NCBI GenBank assembly: GCA_963969345.1 | Contig: OZ017769.1 | Span: 3,167,600-3,231,599, forward strand | Direction of reading: 5' to 3' | From: Turbatrix aceti | Taxonomy: Eukaryota > Nematoda > Chromadorea > Rhabditida > Panagrolaimidae | Length of the DNA: 64,000 nt | Shown here: positions 10,152 through 20,837 of the stretch, in pieces | How positions within the stretch are numbered: position 1 is the stretch's first letter | Layout of the letters: each line of letters begins with the position of its first letter | The notes under the pieces: model-generated | Databases searched by the model: none | Told to the model about the DNA's origin: nothing | What the model saw: only the letters and a program-made list of their open reading frames with translations | Position numbers and translations under genes: made by a program

Positions 10152-10444
10152 AACAGAGTCGGCATCAGATTTGATTTTACTTCTGGAGGGACAACGTCCA
10201 TTTTTATATGCATGCGTCTTCCTGACATGCTCTGGGTGATCAATCGGTTTACGAAAAAAGTTGCACTAAAAAAAGTCAAAGAACACTGAAAAAGTACTGA
10301 AAAAATCAATAGGCGGAGTAGTTTCACGTGATAATTCCTTTTTTTTATTAAAAAAATTAGTTTTCGAAAACAAAGAATCAGAACAGCAAGCCAAGTTTTA
10401 TGTTAGAAGCCATCCAGTCGTACCTTTTCAGCATCTGGGATCAA
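10152..10444. other. Remnant of pseudophosphatase 3' flank
   Basis: 10335-10425 matches the 3' flank of copy A (TTATGTTAGAAGCCATCCAG). It then joins directly to sequence of the fifth exon, so copy B has lost its sixth exon by deletion at about 10425. Confidence 0.6.
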
Positions 10445-12270
10445 TCATCGAGAACAGTCCTCCAGTGCACGACGAAGATTTGCTCTCAACTGGGCCAGGA
10501 AATTATCAGCAGGATTTGTTGAATCAGTCGTCGAGGAATCCGCCGTAGAAGTCGTGATGGGTTCGCATTTCTCCATAGCCAACTTCACGACTTGGTCATC
10601 GTAATTCTTCGTATCCCCTTCTGGGTCGTCGCATTGATCGGCGCAGTAGATTCGATCATCACAAAATGCCTTCATGTCATCAAATGTACCAGTACAAAAC
10701 TTGTCATCATCTCGGAACATAAGATTGATGGCAATATTTGCAGTTTCACGTTTTAGTTCCTGACATTTCCGACACTAAATGGGTATTTTTGAAGAGACAA
10801 AGTTTCCAAAACAAACTCACTTGAATGCTCAGGGTCGTGGTTGTCGTGGTGGTCGTCGTGGTGGTCGTGGTGGTTGTGGTTGTTGTAGTGCTCGTGCTGG
10901 TAGGGGTTGTAGGCTCTTCAGTTGTCGAGGGCAATGCAGAAGACATCATCGATTCCATCGGGGCAGTGACCAATGTATCCGAAATGGCGGGGGTGATCCG
11001 TGTCGACGCATCCGGCGCATGAAATATATACCCGCGCTGCAAACAAAATATATTTCATTTGATTTCACAAGAAAAAGAAAAAAAACTTACCAGCATGAAA
11101 TACAGAACAACTCCCAAAGTCAAAAATGCCACAATCAAGGTTAAAACTGTTCCACAAGGGTTAAGTTCAAGCCCGAAGTACTTCTTACGCGAATCATTGT
11201 TGGGTTGCACGACATCTGTTGTATCGTCAGCATCGTTCTTGTCAACGCTTTGTGCTGCGAGGTTTATTACATCAGCGGCAGAGTTGCTTACGCAGACCGA
11301 GTCTGCGGTAGCCTTCAAGTAAACAACAATGCAATGAGCCAAATCCTAAACAAAATATTGCAATAATTGTGATACATTTGGAAAAAAATTACCAAACGCA
11401 TCATCGTAAACGAATTCCTAATTTCGTATACTGCATCTTTGACAATGGCATCGTTTATTTCAATATCACGTTCATTGCAATCCAAAAGCCGGAATATACC
11501 AATACTAGTTCCAACGAGGTTCATTGTCTGTTCGCTCGCCACAACAATGCGATGCTGGGTATCGTTGAAATAGGAATAACATTTGTCGAAACTACCCAAC
11601 AGAAGAGGAACGTTCATATGTCTGGCAGGATGGAAGTTGATTACAGTCACAGCGCGAATAAAGTTTTCATTGTGGTATAAATTGTATATTTTACGATTAA
11701 ACAAATCATTTTCGAGTACTTCGGCGCTAATAAATCTGATATGAGGACCATCTTGTGGTCCGATTCTTGCGTTCCAAAAGATCACGGGCATAGGGCCAAT
11801 CGCAAGCATCATATCAGTTTCTTCTTGTACAAGCATCTGCACGAATTTCGTTTCCAGAAGCAGATCTCCACTTCGAGGTAGTACTGTCGCGATGTAACGA
11901 TCGAACACCTAAGATTTTGAGGCATAATTTGTGTCAAAAAATATTCAGTTCAACTTACATAGCTTGCTTTGACAATACCGTCTACACCGTTTTCATTGTG
12001 GAGAACTACACGAGCGTGATCCCTGCAACGTGGATTTTCTACTCCATGAGCCAGAGCAACTGAGATCGATCGAAATGCATCGTTGCTGGTGTCGTGTTGA
12101 TATTCATCAATCTTATCCATGGCATATTGACGAACTCCATCGTTATGAAGCCTTCGTACAAAAAAGTCGAAAGACTTTTGCTGAGGAGTTTTTGCACTAT
12201 ACAAAATGTAGAACTTGATCCGCAAAAACGTAGCGCAAACAAAGCTCCGAAGCAAGTGCAACATCCGCAT
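10445..12270 (-). CDS. Type II transmembrane pseudophosphatase, copy B (open frame throughout)
   Basis: Exons complement(join(10445..10774,10821..11036,11091..11345,11393..11908,11959..12270)); 542 residues, all introns phase 0 and 46-56 bp. Residues about 65-300 are a protein tyrosine phosphatase fold: RDHARVVL, then NGVDGIVKASYV (compare D-Y-I-N-A-S), YIATVLP, and a C-terminal helix. The P-loop HCSAGxGRTGT is replaced by VASEQTMNLVGT: Cys becomes Ser (about residue 229) and Arg becomes Leu (about 235). The WPD loop is HPA. It should therefore be catalytically dead. A single helix follows at about 340-361, preceded by RKK, which predicts a cytoplasmic N-terminus. Then come a poly-threonine stalk (about 405-430, mucin-like) and a Cys-bearing tail. 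There is no signal peptide. The start is the ATG 21 bases after a TTTCAG acceptor. The tail is shorter than in copy A because the last exon is deleted. Confidence 0.75.
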
Positions 12271-13030
12271 CGTAGCAGTCGTCCGATTCAACTGAAAGAA
12301 AATTCATCAAAAGCCACAAGTTATCACATTCCTAAAATTTGATTACACATTCCACGAGTTTTTGCATGTAATTGAAAAAAGAGTTTTTCGACTGACTGAT
12401 CACGTGAAGAATGGTTGGGCTAGGGAACACCGAAGCAATACAAATGACGCAGATAAAAATTATCATAACAATGATATCGACGACGGGATTTCGAAATTCC
12501 CAAAAAGAAAAAAGCAGCAAAAACAATCCCCGTAGTCGAATTCTTCATCAATTTCAGACAGACGATCCCAACTTATATCAACATATAAATATCTCGAGAA
12601 CAATGCTGTCTTCCTGTGAATTCAGACAAATTTTGCTGCTGCGATCAGAAATGCGTAATGCCGAAATGCCAAAATCCTATATCCTAATCTGAAACATAAA
12701 ATTACCGTCTGTGGTGCTAGTGCTGATGTAACGCTATACCTAAAAATGCCAAGGCAATGATTGTTTCGTATTCGTATTTGATCTACTTTGATTTTTTTGG
12801 GCAAGATTGGTCTGATTTTGAATCCGAAACGAAAAATGGTAGGTCTACCTGCCCAATTTTTTTTCCTTTTTACCATATTGAGTCCCGGTTCAATTCCGAA
12901 CATGATACATTTTTTTCGACGTTTTCTCCTTATAACATAAAAAGTTGCCTAGATACTTCAATTCACATTTATTCTTGCAAAGTTTCACAAACTAACTTTG
13001 ACCAAAATCACAATACTTCTGGTGCTCACA

Positions 13031-13285
13031 TCAGTTGCACGTGATAACGCAGGTGGCATCGTCCTTGATTGTCAGGTTGCAGGACTGCCCTTCGCAGCGG
13101 ATGCCGTCAGGCGTGACCTTGCACGCGGGGTTGTCAACTTCGGGATGGTCGTCGCCGTGGACGACGGCCGTGCACTTGGAGCTCTTCTTACAGTTGAGAG
13201 CGATGGTTTTCTTTCCTTCTCGACCGGGGGTCGGATCTGCGGAAATGCCGCAGCAGCCACCTGTTTTTTCACAAGTCGAAGACAT
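13031..13285 (-). CDS. Ten-cysteine small protein, copy 2
   Basis: Encodes exactly the same 84 residues as 1644-1898; I see one silent base change in the coding part (near 13216). The TATA box is at 13344-13351 and the hairpin at 13371-13427. Conservation of promoter, hairpin and frame means both copies could be active. Function is unknown, as for copy 1. Confidence 0.65.
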   Translation of the reverse strand: MSSTCEKTGGCCGISADPTPGREGKKTIALNCKKSSKCTAVVHGDDHPEVDNPACKVTPDGIRCEGQSCNLTIKDDATCVITCN

Positions 13286-13370
13286 TCTTGAACACTAGGA
13301 AATATAATTTGACTGCTGACTGAATGAATGAAAAGTCTGTCTTCTTTTATACGACCCTGTTTCTCAGCTT

Positions 13371-13427
13371 TCGCACAAAATACATGCTCGCCTATCAGGT
13401 AGTTGTTCATGTATGTATTTTGTGCGA
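13371..13427. promoter_or_regulatory. Hairpin upstream of Cys-rich gene, copy 2
   Basis: The same 15-bp arms and 27-base loop as at 1984-2040, 20 bp upstream of the TATA box. Confidence 0.55.
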
Positions 13428-14090
13428 GAAAAGGTCGAGTCAACAAACAGGATTGATCATGCGCTAGAAAGCGGTGTTATTTGTTGCTTTGTGCTTTGTG
13501 CAGTTTTTCCGTTTAGTTTTTGATATGAAACATCAAAAACGCGTTTCGTCGACGGCCACAACTCGGTGCTCAACAGCAAGCACGGTGAATTTGTCGACGG
13601 AAAGCCGGTCTAGGGCCCCAACATGTCCTGCTTTCTCTTCCCGTTCTATGCCTTCGTGCGATCCATTGCCGCGCTGCCCGGCGTCCTCGCTATTCGACAG
13701 TGGTTTGACCTTGCTCTCAGGGAGTAGCAAAGTTCTGTTAAGTTATCGTTGAATTTGTTGTTTGTTTTTGCAAAATTAAGTAAATACTTTTGTTGTCTAA
13801 CTATTTATTTAAAAAAAAGTGCACGACGATTTACTAAACAAAAATTAGTTTTTGAAAATAAAGAGAATCAGACCACCAAGCAGAGTTTTATGTTAGAAGC
13901 CATCCAGTCGATATATCAGACGCCGCAGGTATTGCGAATCATTTCCCATTGAGAAGAGAGTTCCGACTCGGGGCGATCCTTGGAACAGTACTCGTTGAAG
14001 ATCGCCTTGTGGATTACGTCGAATTCGGCTTTCGCATCTCGATCGAAAGACGTGAAACAGTTATACTGACGACTTTCGCAGAAGATTTCA

Positions 14091-16116
14091 TCAAATGTCG
14101 ACGACCAATTTTTCACCGGAACAAATTTCTAGGTAATTAATACGTCCGTATAAAGCTCGAATTTTTGATTCAGTCTTGTTACGGCATTTTACGAAATCCT
14201 ATAACGAAGTAAAATAATTTTACAAAGTACAATAGTCAACTCACCTCTACAGCTTTGGGATCAATCGTCGTCGTGGGCACGCGGGAACAGTCCTCCAGTG
14301 CACGACGAAGATTTGTTGTCAACTGGGCCATGAAATGATCAGCAGGATTTGCTGAATCAGTCACCGAATTTTTAGAGGAATCCGTCGTAGAAGTCGTGAT
14401 GGGTTTGCATTTCTCCAGAGCAAACTTTACGACATGGTCATCGTAATTCTTCGTAGCCCCTTCTGGGTCGTCGCATCGTTTGGCGCAAAGGATTCGATCA
14501 TTACAAAACGCCTTCATGTCACCAAATGTACCAGTACAAAACTTGTCATCATTTCGGAACCTGTGATTGATTATAAAGTTTGCTAAACCAACTACTTCCT
14601 CTTGGCACTCTCGACACTAAATGAGTATTTTTGAAGAGACAGAGTTTCCAAAACAAACTCACTTGAATGCTCAGGGTCGTGGTTGCTGTGGTGGTCGTCG
14701 TGGTGGTTGTGGTGGTTGTGGTTGTTGTAGTGCTCGTGCTGGTAGGGGTTGTAGGCTCTTCAGTTGTCGAGGGCAATGCAGAAGACATCATCGATTCCAT
14801 CGGGGCAGTGACCAATGTATCCGAAATGGCGGGGGTGATCCGTGTCGACGCATCCGGCGCATGAAATATATACCCGCGCTGCAAACAAAATATATTTCAT
14901 TTGATTTCACAAGAAAAAGAAAAAAAAACTTACCAGCATGAAATACAGAACAACTCCCAAAGTCAAAAATGCCACAATCAAGGTTAAAACTGTTCCACAA
15001 GGGTTAAGTTCAAGCCCGAAGTACTTCTTACGCGAATCATTGTTGGGTTGCACGACATCTGTATTTGGATCGTCAGCATCGTTCTTGTAAGCGCTTCGTG
15101 CTGCGAGGTTTATTACATCAGCGGCAAAGTTGCTTACGCAGACCGAGTCTGCGGTAGCCTTCAAGTAAACAACAATGCAATGAGCCAAATCCTAAACAAA
15201 ATATTGCAATAATTGTGATACATTTGGAAAAAAATTACCAAACGCATCATCGTAAACGAATTCCTAATTTCGTATACTGCATCTTTGACAATGGCATCGT
15301 TTATTTCAATATCACGTTCATTGCAATCCAAAAGCCGGAATATACCAAGACTAGTTCCAACGAGGTTCATTGTCTGTTCGCTCGCCACAACAATGCGATG
15401 CTGGGTATCGTTGAAATAGGAATAACATTTGTCGAAACTACCCAACAGAAGAGGAACGTTCATATGTCTGGCAGGATGGAAGTTGATTACAGTCACAGCG
15501 CGAATAAAGTTTTCATTGTGGTATAAATTGTATCTTTTACGATTAAACAAATCATTTTCGAGTACTTCGGTGCTAACAAATTTGATATGATGACCATCTT
15601 CTGGTCCGACTTTCGCGTTCCAAAAGATCACGGGCATAGGGCCAATCGCAAGCATCATATCAGTTTCTTCTTGAACAAGCATCTGCACGAATTTCGTTTC
15701 CAGAAGCAGATCTCCACTTCGAGGTAGTACTGTCGCGATGTAACGATCGAACACCTAAGATTTTGAGGCATAATTTGTGTCAAAAAATATTCAGGTCAAC
15801 TTACATAGCTTGCATTGACAAAACCGTCTACACCGTTTTCATTGTGGAGAACTACATGAGCGTGATCCCTGCGACGTGAATCGTCTTCTCCATGAGCTAG
15901 AGCAACTGAGATCGATCGAAATGCATCGTTGCTGGTGTCATGTTGATATTCATTAATCTTATCCATGGCATATTGACGAACTCCATCGTTATGAAGCCTT
16001 CGTACAAAAAAGTCGAAAGACTTTTGCTGAGGAGTTTTTGCACTATACAAAATGTAGAACTTGATCCGCAAAAACGTAGCGCAAACAAAGCTCCGAAGCA
16101 AGTGCAACATCCGCAT
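14091..16116 (-). CDS. Type II transmembrane pseudophosphatase, copy C (C-terminus cut by frameshift)
   Basis: Exons complement(join(14091..14198,14245..14616,14663..14878,14934..15191,15239..15754,15805..16116)). Domain order matches copy B. The phosphatase-like domain keeps the same lost catalytic residues (Ser for Cys, Leu for Arg, HPA for WPD). Exon 3 has one extra codon near DDPNTDVV. One extra base in the last exon (near 14105, compared with copy A) shifts the frame and ends the protein after KLVVDI, dropping about 60 residues with five cysteines. The remaining ~590 residues, including the membrane helix, Thr-rich stalk and first Cys segment, are open. It could still be made as a membrane protein; a base-calling error is also possible. 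Confidence 0.65.
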
Positions 16117-16880
16117 CGTAGCAGTCGTCCGATTCAACTGAAAGAAAATTCATCAAAAGCCACAAGTTATCACATTCCTAAAATTTGATTACACATTCCA
16201 CGAGTTTTTGCATGTGATTGAAAAAAGAGTTTTTCGACTGACTGATCACGTGAAGAATGGTTGGGCTAGGGAACACCGAAGCAATACAAATGACGCAGAT
16301 AAAAATTATCATAACAATGATATCGACGACGGGATTTCGAAATTCCAAAAAAGAAAAAAGCAGCAAAAACAATCCCCGTAGTCGAATTCTTCATCAATTT
16401 CAGACAGACGATCCCAACTTATATCAACATACAAATATCTCGAGAACAATGCTGTCTTCCTGTGAATTCAGACAAATTTTGCTGCTGCGATCAGAAATGC
16501 GTAATGCCGAAATGCCAAAATCCTATATCCTAATCTGAAACATAAAATTACCGTCTGTGGTGCTAGTGCTGATGTAACGCTATACCTAAAAATGCCAAGG
16601 CAATGATTGTTTCGTATTCGTATTTGATCTACTTTGATTTTTTTGGGCAAGATTGGTCTGATTTTGAATCCGAAACGAAAAATTCCCGCTCAAAGAAATT
16701 TCGAAAGAAAATGTTATATTTTTTATTGTCGAAAATTTGCATGCGCGTGCTTCAACTTTTTTCTGAATTCAATTTTTGCTTGCAATAATTTTCAAGTACG
16801 TCAAAAAAAAGGTCGTACCTAACTATTGCGTTAGCTTCTCGACTACGCAAACCTTCCCAGACCAGACCAAGCGCGACTAC

Positions 16881-17100
16881 ACAAAGTATCGGGTCTTACC
16901 CCACAGCGTAGAGGCACCGGCCATGACGGAAACGAGCGCTGCTGCAAATGATGATGTTGCTCACTCATCGGACGCCTTTTCAACGAGATTCCCGCTGAAT
17001 TCAATAACTTTTGACTCACAAGTCAGCCACCACTTTTTTGTTTCTTGCTTCGTTTGCTCAAATTAAACACCTGATAATTATGTTAATTTTTTAGGAATGT
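16881..17100 (-). pseudogene. Truncated 5' end of SLC17-like gene, second fragment
   Basis: Same fragment as 7936-8160: upstream region and about 14 codons (ATG at 16924), then unrelated sequence. It marks the right end of duplication copy 2. Confidence 0.8.
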
Positions 17101-17189
17101 TGATTTGTTCTCAGCTGATTCTGAGTTCGAGAACATTATTCTCGGGAATAAACAGCATCGTCAGAATTGGAATTTTGCCAATCTATAAG

Positions 17190-17390
17190 AAGACACAATA
17201 CTTATAGATTTTTATCCATACATCTGCTTATGCAAATGGAATCCAAAATTTAGTGGTATTCAGCCACAAGCTTTCGCAAAGGCGGAATTCAATGTTTACC
17301 TCAAACTTGGGTAATTAAACCGAAGACGGGTGGAATTAAATTAATCACTGACTGCAGCGCTGCTGCGGATTAACTAACGTCTCCCCCCCC
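17190..17390. repeat. Dispersed repeat R, rearranged copy
   Basis: 17190-17330 matches copy 1 in direct orientation (CTTATGCAAATGGAATCC, CAAACTTGGGTAATTAAACC). From about 17335 the sequence is the reverse complement of a later part of the repeat (TCACTGACTGCAGCGCTGC against GCAGCGCTGCAGTCAGTGA). The internal part between them is lost. Confidence 0.6.
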
Positions 17391-17395
17391 TTTCA

Positions 17396-17963
17396 AATTG
17401 TATCTTTTACGGTTAAACAAATCATTTTCGAGTACTTCGGTGCTAACAAATTTGATATGATGACCATCTTCTGGTCCGACTCTCGCGTTCCAAAAGATCA
17501 CGGGCATAGGGCCAATCGCAAGCATCATATCAGTTTCTTCTTGAACAAGCATCTGCACGAATTTCGTTTCCAGAAGCAGATCTCCACTTCGAGGTAGTAC
17601 TGTCGCGATGTAACGATCGAACACCTAAGATTTTGAGGCATAATTTGTGTCAAAAAATATTCAGGTCAACTTACATAGCTTGCATTGACAAAACCGTCTA
17701 CACCGTTTTCATTGTGGAGAACTACACGAGCGTGATCCCTGCGACGTGGATCGTCTATCTCCATGAGCCAGAGCAACTGAGATCGATCGAAATGCATCGT
17801 TGCTGGTGTCGTGTTGACGAACTCCTTCGTTATGAAGCCTTCGTACAAAAAAGTTGAAAGACTTCTGCTGCGGAGTTTTTGCGCTATACAAAATGTAGAA
17901 CAATAACTTGATCCGCAGAGACGTAGCGGAGACAAAGCTCCGAAGCAAGTGCAACACCCGCAT
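17396..17963 (-). pseudogene. Pseudophosphatase fragment, copy D
   Basis: Carries exon 1 (ATG at 17963) and the first 76 or so codons of exon 2, then breaks off at 17396 into repeat R. Exon 1 is more diverged than in the other copies (NRTTAAMRVLHLLRSF) and lacks the DKINEY segment. One extra base near 17755 shifts the frame (HGDRRSTSQG instead of HGEDDSRRRD). It is therefore non-functional. Confidence 0.8.
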
Positions 17964-18582
17964 CGCAGCAGTCGTCCGATTCAACTGAAAGAAAATTCAT
18001 CAAAGCCACAAGTTATCACATTCCTAAAATTTGAATACACATCCCACGAGTTTTTGCATGTGATTGCATGTGATAGGTTGTAACACCGTGGGAAAACATG
18101 GCTTCGCCGTTTTTTGGTCTAGAAAAAAAAGAGTTTTTTGACTGACTGATCACGTGAAGAATGGTTGGGCCGGTTGATGGGTTGAACAGTAGTGCACGGA
18201 AACCTTTGGAAAAAAAAATTGTAGTGCAATTTTTTGAACAAAGCAACAATATATTTTTTTACATTCAAATTTGATTTTTCAGAGTTAGTTATTTTTTTGC
18301 CAAATTTAAAGACAAATTTTTGCTAAAATATACAAAGAAAACAAGTTTGCTTCAAACCCTAGTTCAACGACCACACGTTTTTTTGAAGCAGCGTAACAAA
18401 AAAGAAACAACTTTTAAGCGTAACAAAAAAACAAAGAAACTGAAATATATTTTCGAAAACAAAGGAAATATATTTCAGAAAACAGGAACAAATAAAATAT
18501 AATAAGATTCAAGAACCTTCATTCTGAGATAACATTTGGACCCACAATGAGATTACATTTGTTCTTATTTCAATACAACACA

Positions 18583-18717
18583 CGCATTCACGCATTGTTT
18601 CCTTACAAGAGGCGCATTCCATATTTATATGCCTGAAGATTCTTTTGCACTTGAAATAAAATATATTGCTCTGGGGTGAAACAATCATCCATTCCTGATT
18701 AACTTTTATATTTATAC
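18583..18717 (+). promoter_or_regulatory. Promoter of transporter S1 with modules shared with S2
   Basis: Two motifs, ATTCACGCATTGTTTCCTTA (near 18585) and AAACAATCATCCA (near 18680), and a TTTATAC TATA-like box (18711-18717) occur 34-170 bp before the S1 ATG. The same series, in the same order, precedes S2 (20670-20802). They are absent from the other family members. Confidence 0.5.
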
Positions 18718-18750
18718 GGACCCTGTTGTTTTTACTACTGCACAACAACC

Positions 18751-20095
18751 ATGCCCTTAAACAATACACGATTCGCAATGTTGGCCTTAACTTTTGTGAT
18801 TCAGAATCTAGCTTATACTGTTAACATGTTGTTTGCCTACTACGCGGTGTGCGTGAACGACGCATATCCCAATGAACTACCGTTTACCGTATTCCGGCTA
18901 TCTATGTTATTACTGATAGGATGCGTGGCCCCCTTACTTTCATCTTTTGGTTCCATCTACCTTCACCGAATTTTTGGAATCAAAAAAATATTTCTTGCTT
19001 ACATGACTGTTGGCTTTTTGGCTGCCCTCTGCTGTGGCATCTCGTCAAAGTTTATGTTCTGGTTATTTGCGATTTGTCAATTTTTTCTATCTGCGTTTAT
19101 CGGCAACTGCCAAGCACAGTTTTACAGCTTTACCAATTCTTGGGCTCCTCAGCAGGACGTGGGAATATTTATGGGAGTTGCGATGACTGTTTTCGATTTG
19201 CCGAGTCTGATCGGCGGTCAGTACTACGGACTTCTCTGCGAACCTCTAGGCTGGAGAAACATGTACTACATCATCGACGGAATCTTTTTGGTTTTTATAG
19301 TACTGTTTCTGGTTTTCTACACAGGTAACCCCGCTGATAACGCATTTGTATCACCCGAGGAACTTCATGACATCCAAGAAGGCCAGATTAATGAATCCAA
19401 ATACGTTGAAAACTTTAGAGAAGTGCCCTATCGAGCATTTTTAACAGATCCTCCTATTTTGGTTTCTCTGTTTTTTGGGTGTCCTTCTTACGTTATGTAC
19501 TTTTTCATTACCCTTGCAACCCCTACATATATCAAAAATATTTACCACACTTCTGATTTTGTCACCGGGAATCTGTGTAGTATTGGATTTTGTGTGTCCC
19601 TCATCGTCAAACTCGGCGTTCCTGTTGTGGACAAATACGTCAAACTCAACGAACAGACCAAGTTTTACCTTTACGGTACGATCTGTACATTATCCGGCAC
19701 CGCTTCTTTGGTTTTGTTGGGCTTGGCACAAAATGACAGAATCTGGATGATCTACGTCGGACTTTTTCTCTACGGCCTAACAGGATTCGGAGCAATATCC
19801 TTTAACAAAGCCATCGTGATCATGACTCAGCAGTATTCTGAATTTTATGGAAACGTGGTTAGTCTCTGACATGAAAGTTTTAAAGATAAATTTAAAAAAA
19901 AACTTTCAGAGCACCGTGTTTTTGAATATAGTTGGAATTATATTTTCGATTATGTTGATGCTATTTATTCCTGAAAATAGTATTCCTGCACTCAGAAACA
20001 CCAGCCTTGCTGTTGCTGCTTACGTGTGTGTAAGCTATGCCGCGCAACTTTTTATGTACAAACTTGAACCGCGACCTTTTACTCGTTTGTGTTAA
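18751..20095 (+). CDS. SLC17-like MFS transporter S1
   Basis: join(18751..19857,19910..20095), 430 residues, phase-0 intron placed identically in S2-S5. About a dozen hydrophobic segments fit the major-facilitator fold. Blocks FTNSWAPQQDVGIFMG, GGQYYGLLCEPLGWRN, FYTGNPADNAFVSPEEL and a second-half FLTDPP loop give an SLC17-like pattern (anion/phosphate cotransporters). It is the most distinct of S1-S5 in the central cytoplasmic loop (NESKYVENFREVPYRAF). It ends YKLEPRPFTRLC, where the PRPFT motif is common to the whole array. Expected in plasma or intestinal membrane; substrate unknown. Confidence 0.85.
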
Positions 20096-20669
20096 TACAA
20101 ATAACTGCGTAACAAAAAAACACCACTAAAGTAGATGTCTGAGAAACTAGGAAATGTAAAAATGAAGGAAGTTCAAAAAACAGCAACAATGGGTATGAAA
20201 ACCAATATCGGATAAGGGGCATGGTTCTGAAATAAAACTCCAAAAGTTTTGGACCAAAACAAAGCAATACGCCAATAAACGGACGATTTTTTTTTCCATT
20301 CGAATTATACGCATGATTCAATTCAATGTGAATATTCAGCCTCGATACTCGGCAAACGCAAACCATAATGCAATGTTCACAAATGAACCATTGTTTACAA
20401 AAATAAAAATTGCAATTTCAAATAAAGCAAAATATATAAAGATTATTGCATTTTACACATTTTATTTCATTTCATTTATCACATTTACTCGTGCATAATT
20501 ATCGTTATAAAAATTAGTGTTTCCAAGATCATTGTCAGAATCACCTGCTTTTTTGAAGCAAATAATGATGAGGAGCGCAATGACAAACCCTGTAATTCTG
20601 AACTATCGATGTTGATGAAGCACTGCATTTTTATTTCAGCTTATTTTAGTGCAATTGGTGCATTTTGAT

Positions 20670-20802
20670 GCTACACACGTATTCACGCATTGTTTCCTTA
20701 TAGGAGCATCCTATGACTGAAAATTCTTCAGCCGTTTAAATAAAAGTCATTGTTCTGGAGTAAAACAATCATCCAATACGGATTAACTTTTTTTATTTAT
20801 AC
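20670..20802 (+). promoter_or_regulatory. Promoter of transporter S2
   Basis: Same modules as before S1: ATTCACGCATTGTTTCCTTA, AAACAATCATCCA and a TTTATAC box about 40 bp before the ATG. Confidence 0.5.
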
Positions 20803-20837
20803 TGACACCAAGCACTGTTTTAATTTGTGCAACAACC

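Larger units (their letters stand above)
12840..17100. repeat. Segmental duplication, copy 2
   Basis: Second copy of the block at 1480-8160, lacking the 2-kb block with gap and the hAT-like element. It abuts copy B of the pseudophosphatase: the junction near 12836 joins the 5' flank of copy B to repeat R sequence. Confidence 0.85.

Noticed and set aside
10061..10327. 88-codon minus-strand frame
   Set aside because: Starts at GTG, lacks a recognisable domain and overlaps the 54-residue plus-strand candidate; no evidence favours it.
13533..13750. Frame FVDGHNSVLNSKHGEFVDGK and a downstream MSCFLFPFYAFVRSIAALPG frame, also in copy 1 near 2165-2330
   Set aside because: Looks protein-like but is split by a TAG stop, has no start or splice support and no recognisable family; possibly an old gene relic.
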